This document shows positions 8,606 through 17,493 of a stretch of 64,000 nucleotides of DNA, piece after piece. The translations under genes and the position numbers were made by a program. The first letter of the stretch is position 1, and each line of letters begins with the position of its first letter. The stretch comes from Polaromonas sp. (GTDB lineage Bacteria > Pseudomonadota > Gammaproteobacteria > Burkholderiales > Burkholderiaceae_C). The notes beneath the pieces were generated by a model, which saw only the letters and a list, made by a program, of their open reading frames with translations, made no database searches and was not told where the DNA came from. Location: contig JAQGLT010000080.1 of the NCBI GenBank assembly GCA_028292745.1, positions 1 through 64,000 of the forward strand. Reading direction: 5' to 3'.

Positions 8606-9928
8606 TCAGTTTTGCGTGCCGGGCGCAAAAAATTTCAGCGTGCTCTCCAACTCGTCGCTGCGCACGCCCGGAGCAGCTTGCAAAACCGGCTGCAGGCCGG
8701 GCAGGGCCGCAACGCCTTCTTTTTGCAGCGCCGCAATCGTCAAGCCGACTTCCTTGGGCGATTCAAAGCCCTGGCTTTGAAGCAGCAGTTTGGCATCGGC
8801 ATCGAGCAGCTTGAAGTAGAACTTTCCGTCTTTTTCCCGGTACTGCTTGAAGGCCGGCGCAGCGGTTTTCGCCAGCTTGGCCTTTGGGAGGGATCCGGCG
8901 GAAGATGCCAGATTGCGCAGCCCAACCGCCTGCCGAAGCTCTTGCAGGAGCGGGCTCGCCACGCTGCGGGCTTTTTCGGCGCCGGCCTGCAAAATCGCCT
9001 CAATTTTGGCCGGATCGGCGACGAGTGCGTGGTAGCGCTCGCGCATGGGTGCCACTTCCTGGTCGATACGCTCGAACACCGTCTTTTTGGCATCTGCCCA
9101 GGCAATTCCATCGTCATAGGCCTGCTTGAACGCGGCGGTTTCAGGGGGGCTTGCAAATGCCTGGTAAATCTGGAACAGGGCTGAGCTTTGCGTGTCCTTG
9201 GCCTCGCCCGGTGCGCGTGAATCGGTCACGATGCCGGCGATCAGCTTGCGCAGCTGTTCGCGCGGCGTGAACAGGGGAATGGTGTTGTCGTAGCTTTTGC
9301 TCATCTTGCGCCCATCCAGGCCGGGCAGGAGGGCCACCGACTCTTCGGTGACCGCTTCAGGAAGCACCAGATGCTCGCCGTAAAGGTGATTGAAACGCTG
9401 CGCCATGTCGCGCGCCATTTCAATATGCTGAATCTGGTCGCGTCCAACAGGCACTTTATGCGCCTTGAATACCAGGATGTCGGCGCCCATGAGCACGGGG
9501 TACATGAAAAGGCCGGCCGTGACATCGGCATCGGGGTCGTTGCCCGCCGCTTCATTTTTGTCGACCGAGGCCTTGTAGGCATGGGCCCGATTGAGCATGC
9601 CCTTGCCGGTCACGCAGGTCAGGAGCCAAGTGAGTTCGGGAATTTCGGGAATGTCGGACTGGCGGTAGAACAGGACGCGTTCCGGGTCCAGTCCGGCTGC
9701 CAGCCAGCTGGCTGCAATTTCGAGCGTCGAGCGCTGGATGCGTGCAGGGTCGTCACACTTGATCAGTGCGTGGTAGTCGGCAAGAAAATAAAAACTCTGC
9801 ACGCCGGGCAGGCGGCTTGCAGCCACCGAAGGGCGGATGGAGCCGACAAAATTGCCCAGATGCGGCGTTCCGGTGGTGGTGATGCCAGTCAGGAAACGCT
9901 GCGGCGACAGGAAAGAGGTTGGGTTCAT
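8606..9928 (-). CDS. trpS: Tryptophan--tRNA ligase with C-terminal extension
   Basis: Class I aminoacyl-tRNA synthetase that charges tRNA-Trp. The HIGH-like motif is TPHLGNFVG near residue 20 and the KMSKS motif is DGRKMSKSYDN near residue 205. The ATG at 9928 (MNPTSFLSPQRF) is the true start; the reading frame stays open upstream but there only shadows the M50 peptidase gene. At about 440 residues it is some 100 longer than E. coli TrpS. The extra C-terminal part contains YREKDGKFYFKLLDADAKLL, which resembles a DUF1508/YegP-type beta unit. This long form is, as far as I recall, common in betaproteobacteria. It is the last gene of a five-gene minus-strand run. Confidence 0.93.
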   Translation of the reverse strand: MNPTSFLSPQRFLTGITTTGTPHLGNFVGSIRPSVAASRLPGVQSFYFLADYHALIKCDDPARIQRSTLEIAASWLAAGLDPERVLFYRQSDIPEIPELTWLLTCVTGKGMLNRAHAYKASVDKNEAAGNDPDADVTAGLFMYPVLMGADILVFKAHKVPVGRDQIQHIEMARDMAQRFNHLYGEHLVLPEAVTEESVALLPGLDGRKMSKSYDNTIPLFTPREQLRKLIAGIVTDSRAPGEAKDTQSSALFQIYQAFASPPETAAFKQAYDDGIAWADAKKTVFERIDQEVAPMRERYHALVADPAKIEAILQAGAEKARSVASPLLQELRQAVGLRNLASSAGSLPKAKLAKTAAPAFKQYREKDGKFYFKLLDADAKLLLQSQGFESPKEVGLTIAALQKEGVAALPGLQPVLQAAPGVRSDELESTLKFFAPGTQN

Positions 9929-9960
9929 GCGAAAAGGCCAGCTGAAAAATGAGGTGAAAA

Positions 9961-10629
9961 CTAACGCAGCAGCGACAGCAGTGGGGAGATCAGCGTGTTG
10001 ATCAGGGTGTAGCCAAGCGACATGAGCGGGCGCAACCACAATGCGCCTACGACACCTGCAAGAACCAGCGCCAGCACGATGAAAAACCCCCAAGGCTCGA
10101 TGCGCGACACCCACTGCGCCTGCTTCCATGGCAACAGGCCCACCAGAATTCGCCCGCCATCGAGCGGAGGCAAGGGAAACAGGTTGAACGCCCACATGAC
10201 CAGGTTGACCAAAATGCCAGCCTGCGCCATTTTGATGAAAAAGGGCTCCTGCACGTTCAGCCCCGCAAGCACCACCAGCAGCAGTGCCCACAGGATCGCC
10301 TGCATGAAGTTGGAAGCAGGCCCCGCCAATGCCACCCAGATCATGTCGCGCTTGGGGTTGCGCAGGGCGCCGAAGTCCACCGGCACCGGCTTGGCATAGC
10401 CGAACAGGAAAGCGCCCGAAGTGGCGAAATAAAGCATCAGCGGCATGGCGATCGTGCCAATCGGGTCGATGTGCTTGAGCGGGTTCAGCGTCATGCGGCC
10501 CTGCAGGTACGCTGTGTTATCGCCAAAGTGGCGGGCGGCGTAGCCATGCGCCGCCTCGTGCACCGTGATGGCAAACAGCACAGGAAGCGCGTAAAGGGAA
10601 ACGGTTTGAATCAGGTTGGCAAGGTCCAT
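9961..10629 (-). CDS. Site-2 protease family (M50) membrane metallopeptidase
   Basis: 222 residues and almost entirely hydrophobic. The zinc motif HEAAH lies near residue 25 in the first membrane segment and the second metal ligand lies in NLFPLPPLDGG near residue 155. These short rhomboid-like S2P proteins (SpoIVFB/YwhC type) cleave substrates in the inner membrane; the substrate here is unknown. It sits 32 bases before trpS on the same strand, an arrangement I recall from many Burkholderiales, likely co-transcribed. Confidence 0.9.
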   Translation of the reverse strand: MDLANLIQTVSLYALPVLFAITVHEAAHGYAARHFGDNTAYLQGRMTLNPLKHIDPIGTIAMPLMLYFATSGAFLFGYAKPVPVDFGALRNPKRDMIWVALAGPASNFMQAILWALLLVVLAGLNVQEPFFIKMAQAGILVNLVMWAFNLFPLPPLDGGRILVGLLPWKQAQWVSRIEPWGFFIVLALVLAGVVGALWLRPLMSLGYTLINTLISPLLSLLR

Positions 10630-10665
10630 GCCCGGATTGTCTCAGACACGCTGGCGCGCCTTCTG

Positions 10666-11301
10666 TTAAAGGCCAATGGCGCCGAGTTCGCCGCGGCCCT
10701 GGCGCACCACGACGGGTTCACCGCCCTCGGCCATGGGCGTCAGGTCGATCACGGTCGTTGGCTCTTTGTGGCAGGCGCCTGCATCGATCACGGCGGCCAG
10801 CTCGCGCTCCAGCGGGCCCGTGATTTCCTGCGCATCGCTGAGTGACTCGGTTTCGCCGCGCGGAATGAGGGTCGTGGCCAGCAAGGGGCCTCCATGCAGT
10901 TCAAGCAGGCTTTGCAGGGTTTTGTGGTCCGGAACACGCAGCCCGATGGTTTTGCGCGAGGGGTGGCTGAGCCGGCGCGGGACTTCCTTGCTGGCCTCAA
11001 GAATGAAGGTGAAAGGGCCGGGCGTTGCCGCTTTCAGAAGGCGGAACTGCTTGTTGTCAACCCGTGCGTAATTCGACAGCTCGCTCAGGTCGCGGCACAG
11101 GAGGGTCAGGTGGTGCTTGTCGTCCACCCCGCGGATGCGCCGCAGGCTGTCGGATGCGGACTTGTCATCGAGCTGGCACACCAGCGCGTAGCTGGAGTCG
11201 GTCGGCACCGCTGCAATGCCGCCACGCTTGATCAGCTCCACTGCCTGCCTGAGCAGGCGCGCCGGCGGATTGTCAGGGTGAACTTCAAAAAACTGTGCCA
11301 T
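10666..11301 (-). CDS. YciO/YrdC/Sua5-family L-threonylcarbamoyladenylate synthase-like protein
   Basis: YrdC fold protein, 211 residues from the ATG at 11301 (a TTG at 11307 is less likely). The nucleotide/ATP pocket residues appear in VPTDSSYALVC and RIRGVDDKHHLTLLCR, and the substrate loop in GPFTFILEASKEVPRR. Family members make threonylcarbamoyl-AMP for the t6A modification of tRNAs; the YciO branch is a paralogue whose activity is less certain. This one fits YciO better (DSSYAL instead of the TsaC pattern). It is in a gene run with the M50 peptidase and trpS. Confidence 0.85.
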   Translation of the reverse strand: MAQFFEVHPDNPPARLLRQAVELIKRGGIAAVPTDSSYALVCQLDDKSASDSLRRIRGVDDKHHLTLLCRDLSELSNYARVDNKQFRLLKAATPGPFTFILEASKEVPRRLSHPSRKTIGLRVPDHKTLQSLLELHGGPLLATTLIPRGETESLSDAQEITGPLERELAAVIDAGACHKEPTTVIDLTPMAEGGEPVVVRQGRGELGAIGL

Positions 11302-11316
11302 GACCAACCTTTCAGA

Positions 11317-12216
11317 TCAGGTCGCGTGAACCGGGGCGCGGCCCTCGCGCACCGCCAGCCATGCGCCCAGGGCGCCAAATACCGCGATCATGCCCATGCC
11401 GACGAGCGAGAGGGAATCGGGAACATGGGAAAACGCCAGCCAGCCGCCCAGCATGGCAAAGGCAATCTGGGCATACAGGAAAGGCGTCAGGGTAGAAACC
11501 GCGGTGCGGGCATAGGCCAGGATCATCATGAAATGACCAGCCGTTGCCATCAGCCCCATCAGCGCCAGCCCTGCCCAGAGCGTCCATGAATCGAGCGAGG
11601 TCCAGACAAAAGGCAGAGCCACCGAAGCAATGAGCGTTCCCACCCAGCCCGTATAAAAATGCATGGTGACCGGGTCTTCGGTGCGAGCCATGCGGCTGGT
11701 CAGGATCTGGAACCAGGAATTGGAGGTCACCAGGCCGAGCGGCAGCAGCATCGCCCAGCTGAAATGTTCGCCCCCAGGGCGAATAATGATGAGCGTACCC
11801 GCAAAGCCGCCGATGACCAGCCCCCAGCGCAGGCCAGACACGCGCTCGCCCAGCGTCAGCGAGGCCAGCAGGGTCATCAGGAGCGGCGTAATCATCACGA
11901 TGGCTGTGAATTCGCCAACCGGCATGTACTTGAGGCTGAAAAAGGCAAGGGCGCTGCTGGTGACCAGCAGGATGCCGCGCAGGCACTGAAACTTCGGATG
12001 GGCAGTGGGCGGCAGTGACCAGCCACGTTTGGGCAGCACGGCCAGCGTTGTGGCGGCAGCCTGAAAGGCGTAGCGGAACCACAAGGCCATCAACAGCGGA
12101 ACACTCAGCGAAACGACTTTGGTAATGGTGTCCAGCACGGCAAAGCAGGCCACCGCCGCCACCAAAAGCAAAATCCCGGCCAGGGCGCTGGCGGGTGGTG
12201 TTGCACGGCCGCTCAT
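11317..12216 (-). CDS. DMT-superfamily (EamA) transporter
   Basis: About 299 residues with ten predicted membrane helices in two EamA repeats; the first starts at ALAGILLLVAAVACF. The short ATG start at 12216 (MSGRATPPAS) overlaps the stop codon of the PHP-domain gene by ATGA, which favours it over the longer frame. EamA proteins export amino acids or metabolites or act as nucleotide-sugar/drug transporters; the substrate here cannot be given. Confidence 0.85.
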   Translation of the reverse strand: MSGRATPPASALAGILLLVAAVACFAVLDTITKVVSLSVPLLMALWFRYAFQAAATTLAVLPKRGWSLPPTAHPKFQCLRGILLVTSSALAFFSLKYMPVGEFTAIVMITPLLMTLLASLTLGERVSGLRWGLVIGGFAGTLIIIRPGGEHFSWAMLLPLGLVTSNSWFQILTSRMARTEDPVTMHFYTGWVGTLIASVALPFVWTSLDSWTLWAGLALMGLMATAGHFMMILAYARTAVSTLTPFLYAQIAFAMLGGWLAFSHVPDSLSLVGMGMIAVFGALGAWLAVREGRAPVHAT

Positions 12217-13076
12217 TCCTGAATGCGATCGGCCAGCAGTTCCCATACCGGCGTCAGGGTGCCAGGCAAATAGGGCAGCGTGCCCAAGTCGGTGTGACTT
12301 TCATCGGGACTGTGGAAATCGCTTCCGCGCGAGGCCGCCAAGCCGAATTCCTTAGCCGTTTCGGCGTACTTGACGAATTCCTGCCGGGTATGGCTGCCCG
12401 TGACCACTTCGACCCCTTGGCCGCCATGGGCCTTGAATTCGGTGAACAGCGCATATTCTTCGTTGGCGGAGAAGTTATAGCGTCCTGGGTGGGCAATGAC
12501 CGCGATGCCGTGCGCCTGGGTGATCCAATTCACCGCATCCTGCAGGGTAGCCCAGCGGTGCGGCACATAGCCCGGTTTGCCTTCGGTCAGGTATTTACGG
12601 AAAACCTCGGCGGTTTCGCGGCAAACGCCCGATTCCACCAGAAAGCGCGCAAAGTGGGTGCGGGAGATCAGTTCGGGATTGCCGACGAATTTAAGCGCGC
12701 CTTCGAACGCGCCATGAATCCCTGCCTTGGCCAGAGAGGAGGCCATTTCCATGGCGCGTTGTTCGCGGCCGCCGCGTGTGTCGTGAAGGCCTTGGACAAG
12801 CGCAGCATTGTCCGGGTCGAATCCCAGGCCTACGATATGAACGGTTTGACCGGCAAAAGTCACCGAGATTTCGGTTCCTGTCAGGTAAGGCATGCCCTGC
12901 GCCTTGGCTGCCGCTGCCGCCCGCTGCTGTCCGCTGATCTCGTCATGGTCGGTCAATGCCCACAACTCAACGCCATTTGTCTTGGCGCGCTGAGCCAGTG
13001 TTTCGGGGGTCAGCGTGCCATCGGACACGACAGAGTGGCAATGCAGGTCGGCGTTCAGGATATTTTTAGCAATCAC
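12213..13076 (-). CDS. PHP-domain phosphoesterase (RNase AM / YciV type)
   Basis: 287 residues. Metal-binding PHP motifs are visible: NADLHCHSVVSDGTL at the N-terminus, LTDHDE, then VIAHPGRYNF and GSDFHSPDE. This matches the 3',5'-nucleoside bisphosphate phosphatase / 5'-3' exonuclease branch (E. coli YciV, RNase AM), which hydrolyses pAp-like nucleotides and trims rRNA 5' ends. It is the first gene of the run PHP, DMT, YciO, M50, trpS. Confidence 0.88.
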   Translation of the reverse strand: MIAKNILNADLHCHSVVSDGTLTPETLAQRAKTNGVELWALTDHDEISGQQRAAAAAKAQGMPYLTGTEISVTFAGQTVHIVGLGFDPDNAALVQGLHDTRGGREQRAMEMASSLAKAGIHGAFEGALKFVGNPELISRTHFARFLVESGVCRETAEVFRKYLTEGKPGYVPHRWATLQDAVNWITQAHGIAVIAHPGRYNFSANEEYALFTEFKAHGGQGVEVVTGSHTRQEFVKYAETAKEFGLAASRGSDFHSPDESHTDLGTLPYLPGTLTPVWELLADRIQE

Positions 13077-13100
13077 CGCACAATTTTAGGCTGGATGACA

Positions 13101-13122
13101 TTTGGCCGCTGAGGCGGCCAAA
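13101..13122. other. Perfect hairpin upstream of the PHP gene
   Basis: TTTGGCCGC, loop TGAG, GCGGCCAAA. There is no T-run on either side, so a terminator is not supported; it lies in the 5' leader of the PHP-domain gene. Confidence 0.4.
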
Positions 13123-13249
13123 GGATGGGTTGCCAGTGCAGGGATTTGTCGGGGTGTATTTCAAGAACGCAAGGCGCTGTTGAATCGTCCTGAATTGTCA
13201 ATTGGATGAGTTTATATGCCTTGGAAAAGCAAGTCATCCAGACAGGACA

Positions 13250-13324
13250 TCAACGCAAGCCGAAGTAAGACAGGATCACACCGATGATGACGACAAGGCC
13301 TACGATATAAATGATGGTGTTCAT
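13250..13324 (-). CDS. Small 24-residue single-span membrane protein
   Basis: Translation is MNTIIYIVGLVVIIGVILSY then FGLR. The whole chain is one hydrophobic helix ending in Arg. GGAGG lies seven bases before the ATG, an excellent ribosome binding site, and the gene stands alone between recJ and the PHP gene. I recall tiny hypothetical proteins of this pattern in other Burkholderiales but cannot name a family. A longer frame in another phase (13212-13403) is a shadow. Confidence 0.65.
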   Translation of the reverse strand: MNTIIYIVGLVVIIGVILSYFGLR

Positions 13325-13442
13325 GAATTCCTCCTGAAATAACCAAACGCTCCAAAGTGGAGGTCTTCTTGCTTTTAATCATCTGTGTTTTCTCGGAAAA
13401 CAAGTGTAGGTAGCCCTACTCAGAAACCGTCAGACAATTTCC

Positions 13443-15182
13443 CTAGAGCTTGCCTGGCCGGATTTCAGCCGCCTCGACCAGAAAACGTACCCGCTTGACG
13501 CCATGCCATTCGTCGGCATCCAGCCGGAACGCCAGTGTGACCCGCGCCGGCAGCGCTTCGGTATGCCCAAACCAGATCCCGTCCACCGGTTGCCCCTGGT
13601 GCTTGAGCTTAAGAGCCAGATGCTTTTCACCGACGAGCCGCTGCGAGACCACCTCGACCTCCTCGCTGAAAGTGGGCGCCGCGAAGCCCTGGCCCCAGAC
13701 CTCCCGGTGCAGCGTTTCCACCAGGTCGGCACGCCGGTACTCAGGGGCCAGCGGGCCGTCGGTGTCCAGGCGGCGCGTCAGCGTGGCGGCATCGAGCCAT
13801 TCACGGGCGACTTGCTGCAGCGCCTGCTCGAAGACCTCGAAGTTTTCTTCCGCAATGGTGCAGCCGGCCGCCATCGCATGGCCGCCAAAACGCAGCAGCA
13901 CGCCGGGATGGCGCTTGGCCACCAGGTCCAGGGCATCGCGCAAATGAAAGCCCGGTATCGAGCGGCCCGAGCCTTTCAGTTCATGCGCCTTGCCCGGCGC
14001 CTGGCTGGCCGCGAACACGAATGTCGGCCGGTGCAGCTTGTCCTTGATGCGCGAGGCAACAATGCCGACCACCCCCTCGTGGAAGTCCGGGTCGAAAATC
14101 GCGAGTGCCGGCGGCGGCTCCTCGTCCTCGTCGATCATGGCGTCGGCCGCCAGCTGGGCCTGCTCGCGCATGCCGGACTCAATGTGGCGGCGCTCCCGGT
14201 TGATGCCGTCGAGCATGAGGGCCAGCGCGTCGGCCCGCACCGGGTCGTCGGTGAGCAGGCATTCAATGCCCAGCGTCATGTCGGCCAGGCGGCCGGCCGC
14301 GTTGATGCGCGGGCCCAGCGCAAACCCGAAGTCAAACGTCGTCGCGACTGGCGCCTGGCGTCCGGCCGCCTTGAAGAGGCTGGCAATGCCGGCAGGCAGC
14401 GCGCCGGCGCGGATGCGTTTGAGGCCCTGGGCCACCAGGCGGCGGTTGTTGGCGTCGAGCTTCACCACATCGGCGACCGTGCCCAGCGCGACCAGCGGGA
14501 GCAGGGCGTCCAGCTTGGGCTGGCTGCCGGCGTCAAACACCCCGCGCGCGCGCAGTTCTGCTCGCAGCGCCAGCAGCACGTAGAACATCACGCCCACACC
14601 GGCGATCGATTTGCTTTCAAAGCCGCAGCCGGGCTGGTTCGGGTTCACAATCACATCCGCGCCCGGCAGCACGACCTGCCCGTTGATGAGCGCTGGCAAG
14701 TGGTGGTCGGTCACCAGCACTTGCATGCCCAAGGCCTTGGCGCGGGCAACGCCTTCGATGCTGGCGATGCCGTTGTCCACGGTGACCAGCACGTCGGCGC
14801 CGATGGCCTTGACGCGTTCTGCGATGGGCGGCGTGAGGCCGTAGCCGTCAATGACCCGGTCGGGCACCAGGTAGCTGACGTGCTGCGCGCCCAGCAGGCG
14901 CAAGCCGCGCAGCGCCACCGTGCAGGCGGTGGCGCCATCGCAGTCGTAGTCGGCGACGATGCAGATTTTTTTGCCGCTGGCGAGGGCGTCGGCCAGCAGG
15001 GCGGCGGCTTCGGTGCTGCCTTGCAGCGAGGCGGGGGGCAGCAGCCGGGCAAGCCCGTCGTCCAGTTCCTCGGCTGCATGGACGCCCCGCGCGGCATAAA
15101 GCTGCGCCAGCAAGGGATGCACGCCCGCCTGCCGCAGCGCCCAGACGCTGCGCGGCGGCACATCGCGTACCTGTATTTTCAT
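13443..15182 (-). CDS. recJ: Single-stranded-DNA-specific exonuclease RecJ
   Basis: 5'-3' ssDNA exonuclease of the DHH superfamily, used in RecF-pathway recombination and mismatch repair. DHH motifs are visible: ADYDCDGATA near residue 80, VTVDNGI, VTDHHLP near 160, and the DHHA1 part RFGGHAMAAG near 440. Metal-binding Asp and His residues are intact. The start MKIQVRDVPPRSVW at 15182 gives 579 residues, the usual length; the frame open upstream only shadows the rpfE-like gene. It lies 46 bases after that gene. Confidence 0.95.
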   Translation of the reverse strand: MKIQVRDVPPRSVWALRQAGVHPLLAQLYAARGVHAAEELDDGLARLLPPASLQGSTEAAALLADALASGKKICIVADYDCDGATACTVALRGLRLLGAQHVSYLVPDRVIDGYGLTPPIAERVKAIGADVLVTVDNGIASIEGVARAKALGMQVLVTDHHLPALINGQVVLPGADVIVNPNQPGCGFESKSIAGVGVMFYVLLALRAELRARGVFDAGSQPKLDALLPLVALGTVADVVKLDANNRRLVAQGLKRIRAGALPAGIASLFKAAGRQAPVATTFDFGFALGPRINAAGRLADMTLGIECLLTDDPVRADALALMLDGINRERRHIESGMREQAQLAADAMIDEDEEPPPALAIFDPDFHEGVVGIVASRIKDKLHRPTFVFAASQAPGKAHELKGSGRSIPGFHLRDALDLVAKRHPGVLLRFGGHAMAAGCTIAEENFEVFEQALQQVAREWLDAATLTRRLDTDGPLAPEYRRADLVETLHREVWGQGFAAPTFSEEVEVVSQRLVGEKHLALKLKHQGQPVDGIWFGHTEALPARVTLAFRLDADEWHGVKRVRFLVEAAEIRPGKL

Positions 15183-15218
15183 GATCGGCTGCTCCAAAAT
15201 ATGCAATCCATTACTTCT

Positions 15219-15275
15219 GCTATGATTTTCATAGCTTCTCAAGCAGGTCCAGTATGCGCAAAGGCCTGAAAAGGC
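15219..15275 (+). repeat. Dispersed repeat family A, copy 3
   Basis: GCTATGATTTTCATAGCTTC, then TATGCGCAAAGGCCTG, matching copy 4 in layout. It spans the 3' end of the rpfE-like gene and appears to supply its stop codon (15229-15231). Confidence 0.6.
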
Positions 15276-16203
15276 TTGTAATTTTGGTCCATGGGCGGGT
15301 TTGTCGGGTTTCGAAGGTCTGGGCGCTCTGCTCGCCGCACAGGGTGAGCTGCACGGTTTCGCCTGCGCGCTGCCGCTGGAGCAACTGCTGAATTTCACCT
15401 GCATCCAGTTGCTCCCAGGCCTGTGCATACCCGACCCAGTCTTCTTTGAAAACCGCCTCGGCGAGGTGGCGCGGCGCGCTGATGCCAGCGGCAGGCGTGA
15501 TGCCGGCGCCCGGCCATTCGCCTGTGCCGCTGACCCAGAATGAATTGACCGGCAGCTGCCCCTTGGCAGCGCGCTCGTCATTGAAGGGATGGGTGTAAAG
15601 CAGCATCTGCACCTCATTTTGAAGGCGCCGCAGCGCAGCGGCCTCGGGGGCATCGGGCAGCCAGGCATCCACGTTGCGCGCCAGCACCCGGTCCAGCGAT
15701 GCGGTCGGCAACGTGCGAAACAAGGCGGCCTCGGCCAGCCAGCGGTCGGGTGCCAGATAGTGCAGCGTGATGCCATCGGTTTCAAAATACGGCTGCACGA
15801 TCGCCAGCAGCCGGCGCGATTCGCTCTCGCGCAAGTCCAGCGCGGCCGGGTCGGTCAGCGTTGCATGCAGGTGGCCCATTGCCCAATGGCAAGGCGTGAT
15901 CCAGGCCCAGCCCTTGCCGCGGCAAGCCGGCAGATGGGCAATCGCCGACTGCGCTGCCCACGGTATCAGGCCATCCGGGGTCTGCGATGTGGCCAGGCCC
16001 AATGCCCGGGCCAATGCACGCTCATGGGGTGGGGACAGCGTGTTTTCACCCCGGGTATCGGTCTCTACCTTATGCATGCCTTGCAGCAATTTGCCAAGGT
16101 GTGCCAGCTTGCCCTGCGGCATGGCCTGCAGGGTGGGCCGCCAGGCCGCAGCGTTGCAGGCGGCAAAAGGAAGCAGCAAATGGGACGTCGGGTTGGGGCG
16201 CAT
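15229..16203 (-). CDS. RpfE-like / phosphoglycerate-mutase-like protein
   Basis: About 324 residues from the ATG at 16203 (MRPNPTSHLLLPFAA). The tail block LLYTHPFNDERAAKGQLPVN followed by SFWVSGTGEWP is the signature of proteins annotated as RpfE-type regulators (Xanthomonas rpf cluster) or as phosphoglycerate-mutase-like. They commonly sit beside recJ, as here. A biochemical role is not established to my knowledge. A start at 16242 would overlap the divergent lolC start, so the shorter start is preferred. The C-terminal residues come from a dispersed repeat. Confidence 0.75.
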   Translation of the reverse strand: MRPNPTSHLLLPFAACNAAAWRPTLQAMPQGKLAHLGKLLQGMHKVETDTRGENTLSPPHERALARALGLATSQTPDGLIPWAAQSAIAHLPACRGKGWAWITPCHWAMGHLHATLTDPAALDLRESESRRLLAIVQPYFETDGITLHYLAPDRWLAEAALFRTLPTASLDRVLARNVDAWLPDAPEAAALRRLQNEVQMLLYTHPFNDERAAKGQLPVNSFWVSGTGEWPGAGITPAAGISAPRHLAEAVFKEDWVGYAQAWEQLDAGEIQQLLQRQRAGETVQLTLCGEQSAQTFETRQTRPWTKITSLFRPLRILDLLEKL

Positions 16204-16236
16204 GGCCCTATTGTCCGGGATGCCACAATCCGGGCT

Positions 16237-17493
16237 ATGCAAATTCCCTACGAGTTGATTTTGGGCTGGCGCTACACCCGCGCGGGCCGCGCCACCCGGC
16301 GCAACGGCTTTATTTCTTTTATTTCAGGCGTGTCGATGCTGGGCATTGCGTTGGGCGTCGCGGCGCTGATCATCGTGCTGAGCGTGATGAATGGCTTTCA
16401 GAAAGAGGTACGCGACCGCATGCTGGGCGTGATCTCGCACATTGAGGTGTTCGCGCCGGGCGGCGGCGCGCTGGCCGATCCGCAAAAAACCCTGGGTGAA
16501 ATCAAGGCCAATCCAGATGTCGTCGGTGCGGCGACGTTCATCGCCGCCCAGGCGCTGCTGGCGCGCGGTGAAGACATGAAAGGCACTTTGGTGCGCGGGA
16601 TCGACCCGGCGCTGGAAGGCCAGGTCACCGACCTGGCCGTCGAGCTGGAAAAAACCGCTTTCCCCCGCCTTGTCAGTGGCAATTTTGGCGTGGTGCTGGG
16701 CGGTGAATTGGCCCGCGCCATGGGCGTTCGGGACGGGGACACGGTGACCTTGATCGCCCCCAGCGGACAGGTGACGCCCGCCGGGGTGGTGCCGCGCCTC
16801 AAGACCATGACGGTGGTCGGCACCTTCGATTCAGGCCACTTTGAGTACGACTCGGCGCTTGTCATGATGCACCAGGACGACGCGGCGAAAATCTTCCGGC
16901 TTGAAGGGCCAACCGGCATCCGCATCAAGCTCAAGGACTTGCACCAGGCGCGGCAAGTGGCGCTGGAGTTGTCCAGGAGCCTGAGCGGCGACCTCCTGAT
17001 TCGCGACTGGACGCGGCAGAACAAGACCTGGTTTGCCGCCGTCGAGCTTGAAAAACGCATGATGTTCATCATCCTGACGCTGATCGTGGCGGTGGCCGCC
17101 TTCAATCTCGTCAGTACGCTGGTCATGACCGTGACCGACAAGCGCGCCGACATTGCCATCTTGCGCACGCTGGGCGCCAGTCCGAAAAGCATCATGGGTG
17201 TGTTCATGGTGCAGGGCGCCATGGTCGGGGTGATCGGCACGCTCTCGGGCCTGCTGCTGGGCCTGGGGGTGGCCTTCAATATCGATGTCATCGTTCCGGC
17301 GATGGAGCGGCTGCTCGATGCCAGCTTTTTGCCCAAGGACATTTACCTCATCAGCCGCATGCCCAGCGAGCCGCAGTACAGCGACATCATGCCCATCGTC
17401 GTCATCTCCTTGGTGCTGGCGTTTCTTGCAACCATCTATCCCAGCTGGCGCGCCAGCCGCGTGAACCCAGCCGAGGCCCTGCGCTATGAGTGA
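16237..17493 (+). CDS. lolC: Lipoprotein-releasing ABC transporter permease LolC/LolE
   Basis: 418 residues, inner-membrane subunit that extracts mature lipoproteins for LolA. The N-terminus [16 protein letters not shown] precedes membrane helix 1 (about residues 28-50), then a MacB-like periplasmic domain, then three C-terminal helices (about 270-290, 315-345, 380-400) and the typical end [19 protein letters not shown] single permease gene followed by lolD means it likely works as a homodimeric LolF/LolC form. lolD starts eight bases before its stop. Confidence 0.93.
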   Translation: MQIPYELILGWRYTRAGRATRRNGFISFISGVSMLGIALGVAALIIVLSVMNGFQKEVRDRMLGVISHIEVFAPGGGALADPQKTLGEIKANPDVVGAATFIAAQALLARGEDMKGTLVRGIDPALEGQVTDLAVELEKTAFPRLVSGNFGVVLGGELARAMGVRDGDTVTLIAPSGQVTPAGVVPRLKTMTVVGTFDSGHFEYDSALVMMHQDDAAKIFRLEGPTGIRIKLKDLHQARQVALELSRSLSGDLLIRDWTRQNKTWFAAVELEKRMMFIILTLIVAVAAFNLVSTLVMTVTDKRADIAILRTLGASPKSIMGVFMVQGAMVGVIGTLSGLLLGLGVAFNIDVIVPAMERLLDASFLPKDIYLISRMPSEPQYSDIMPIVVISLVLAFLATIYPSWRASRVNPAEALRYE

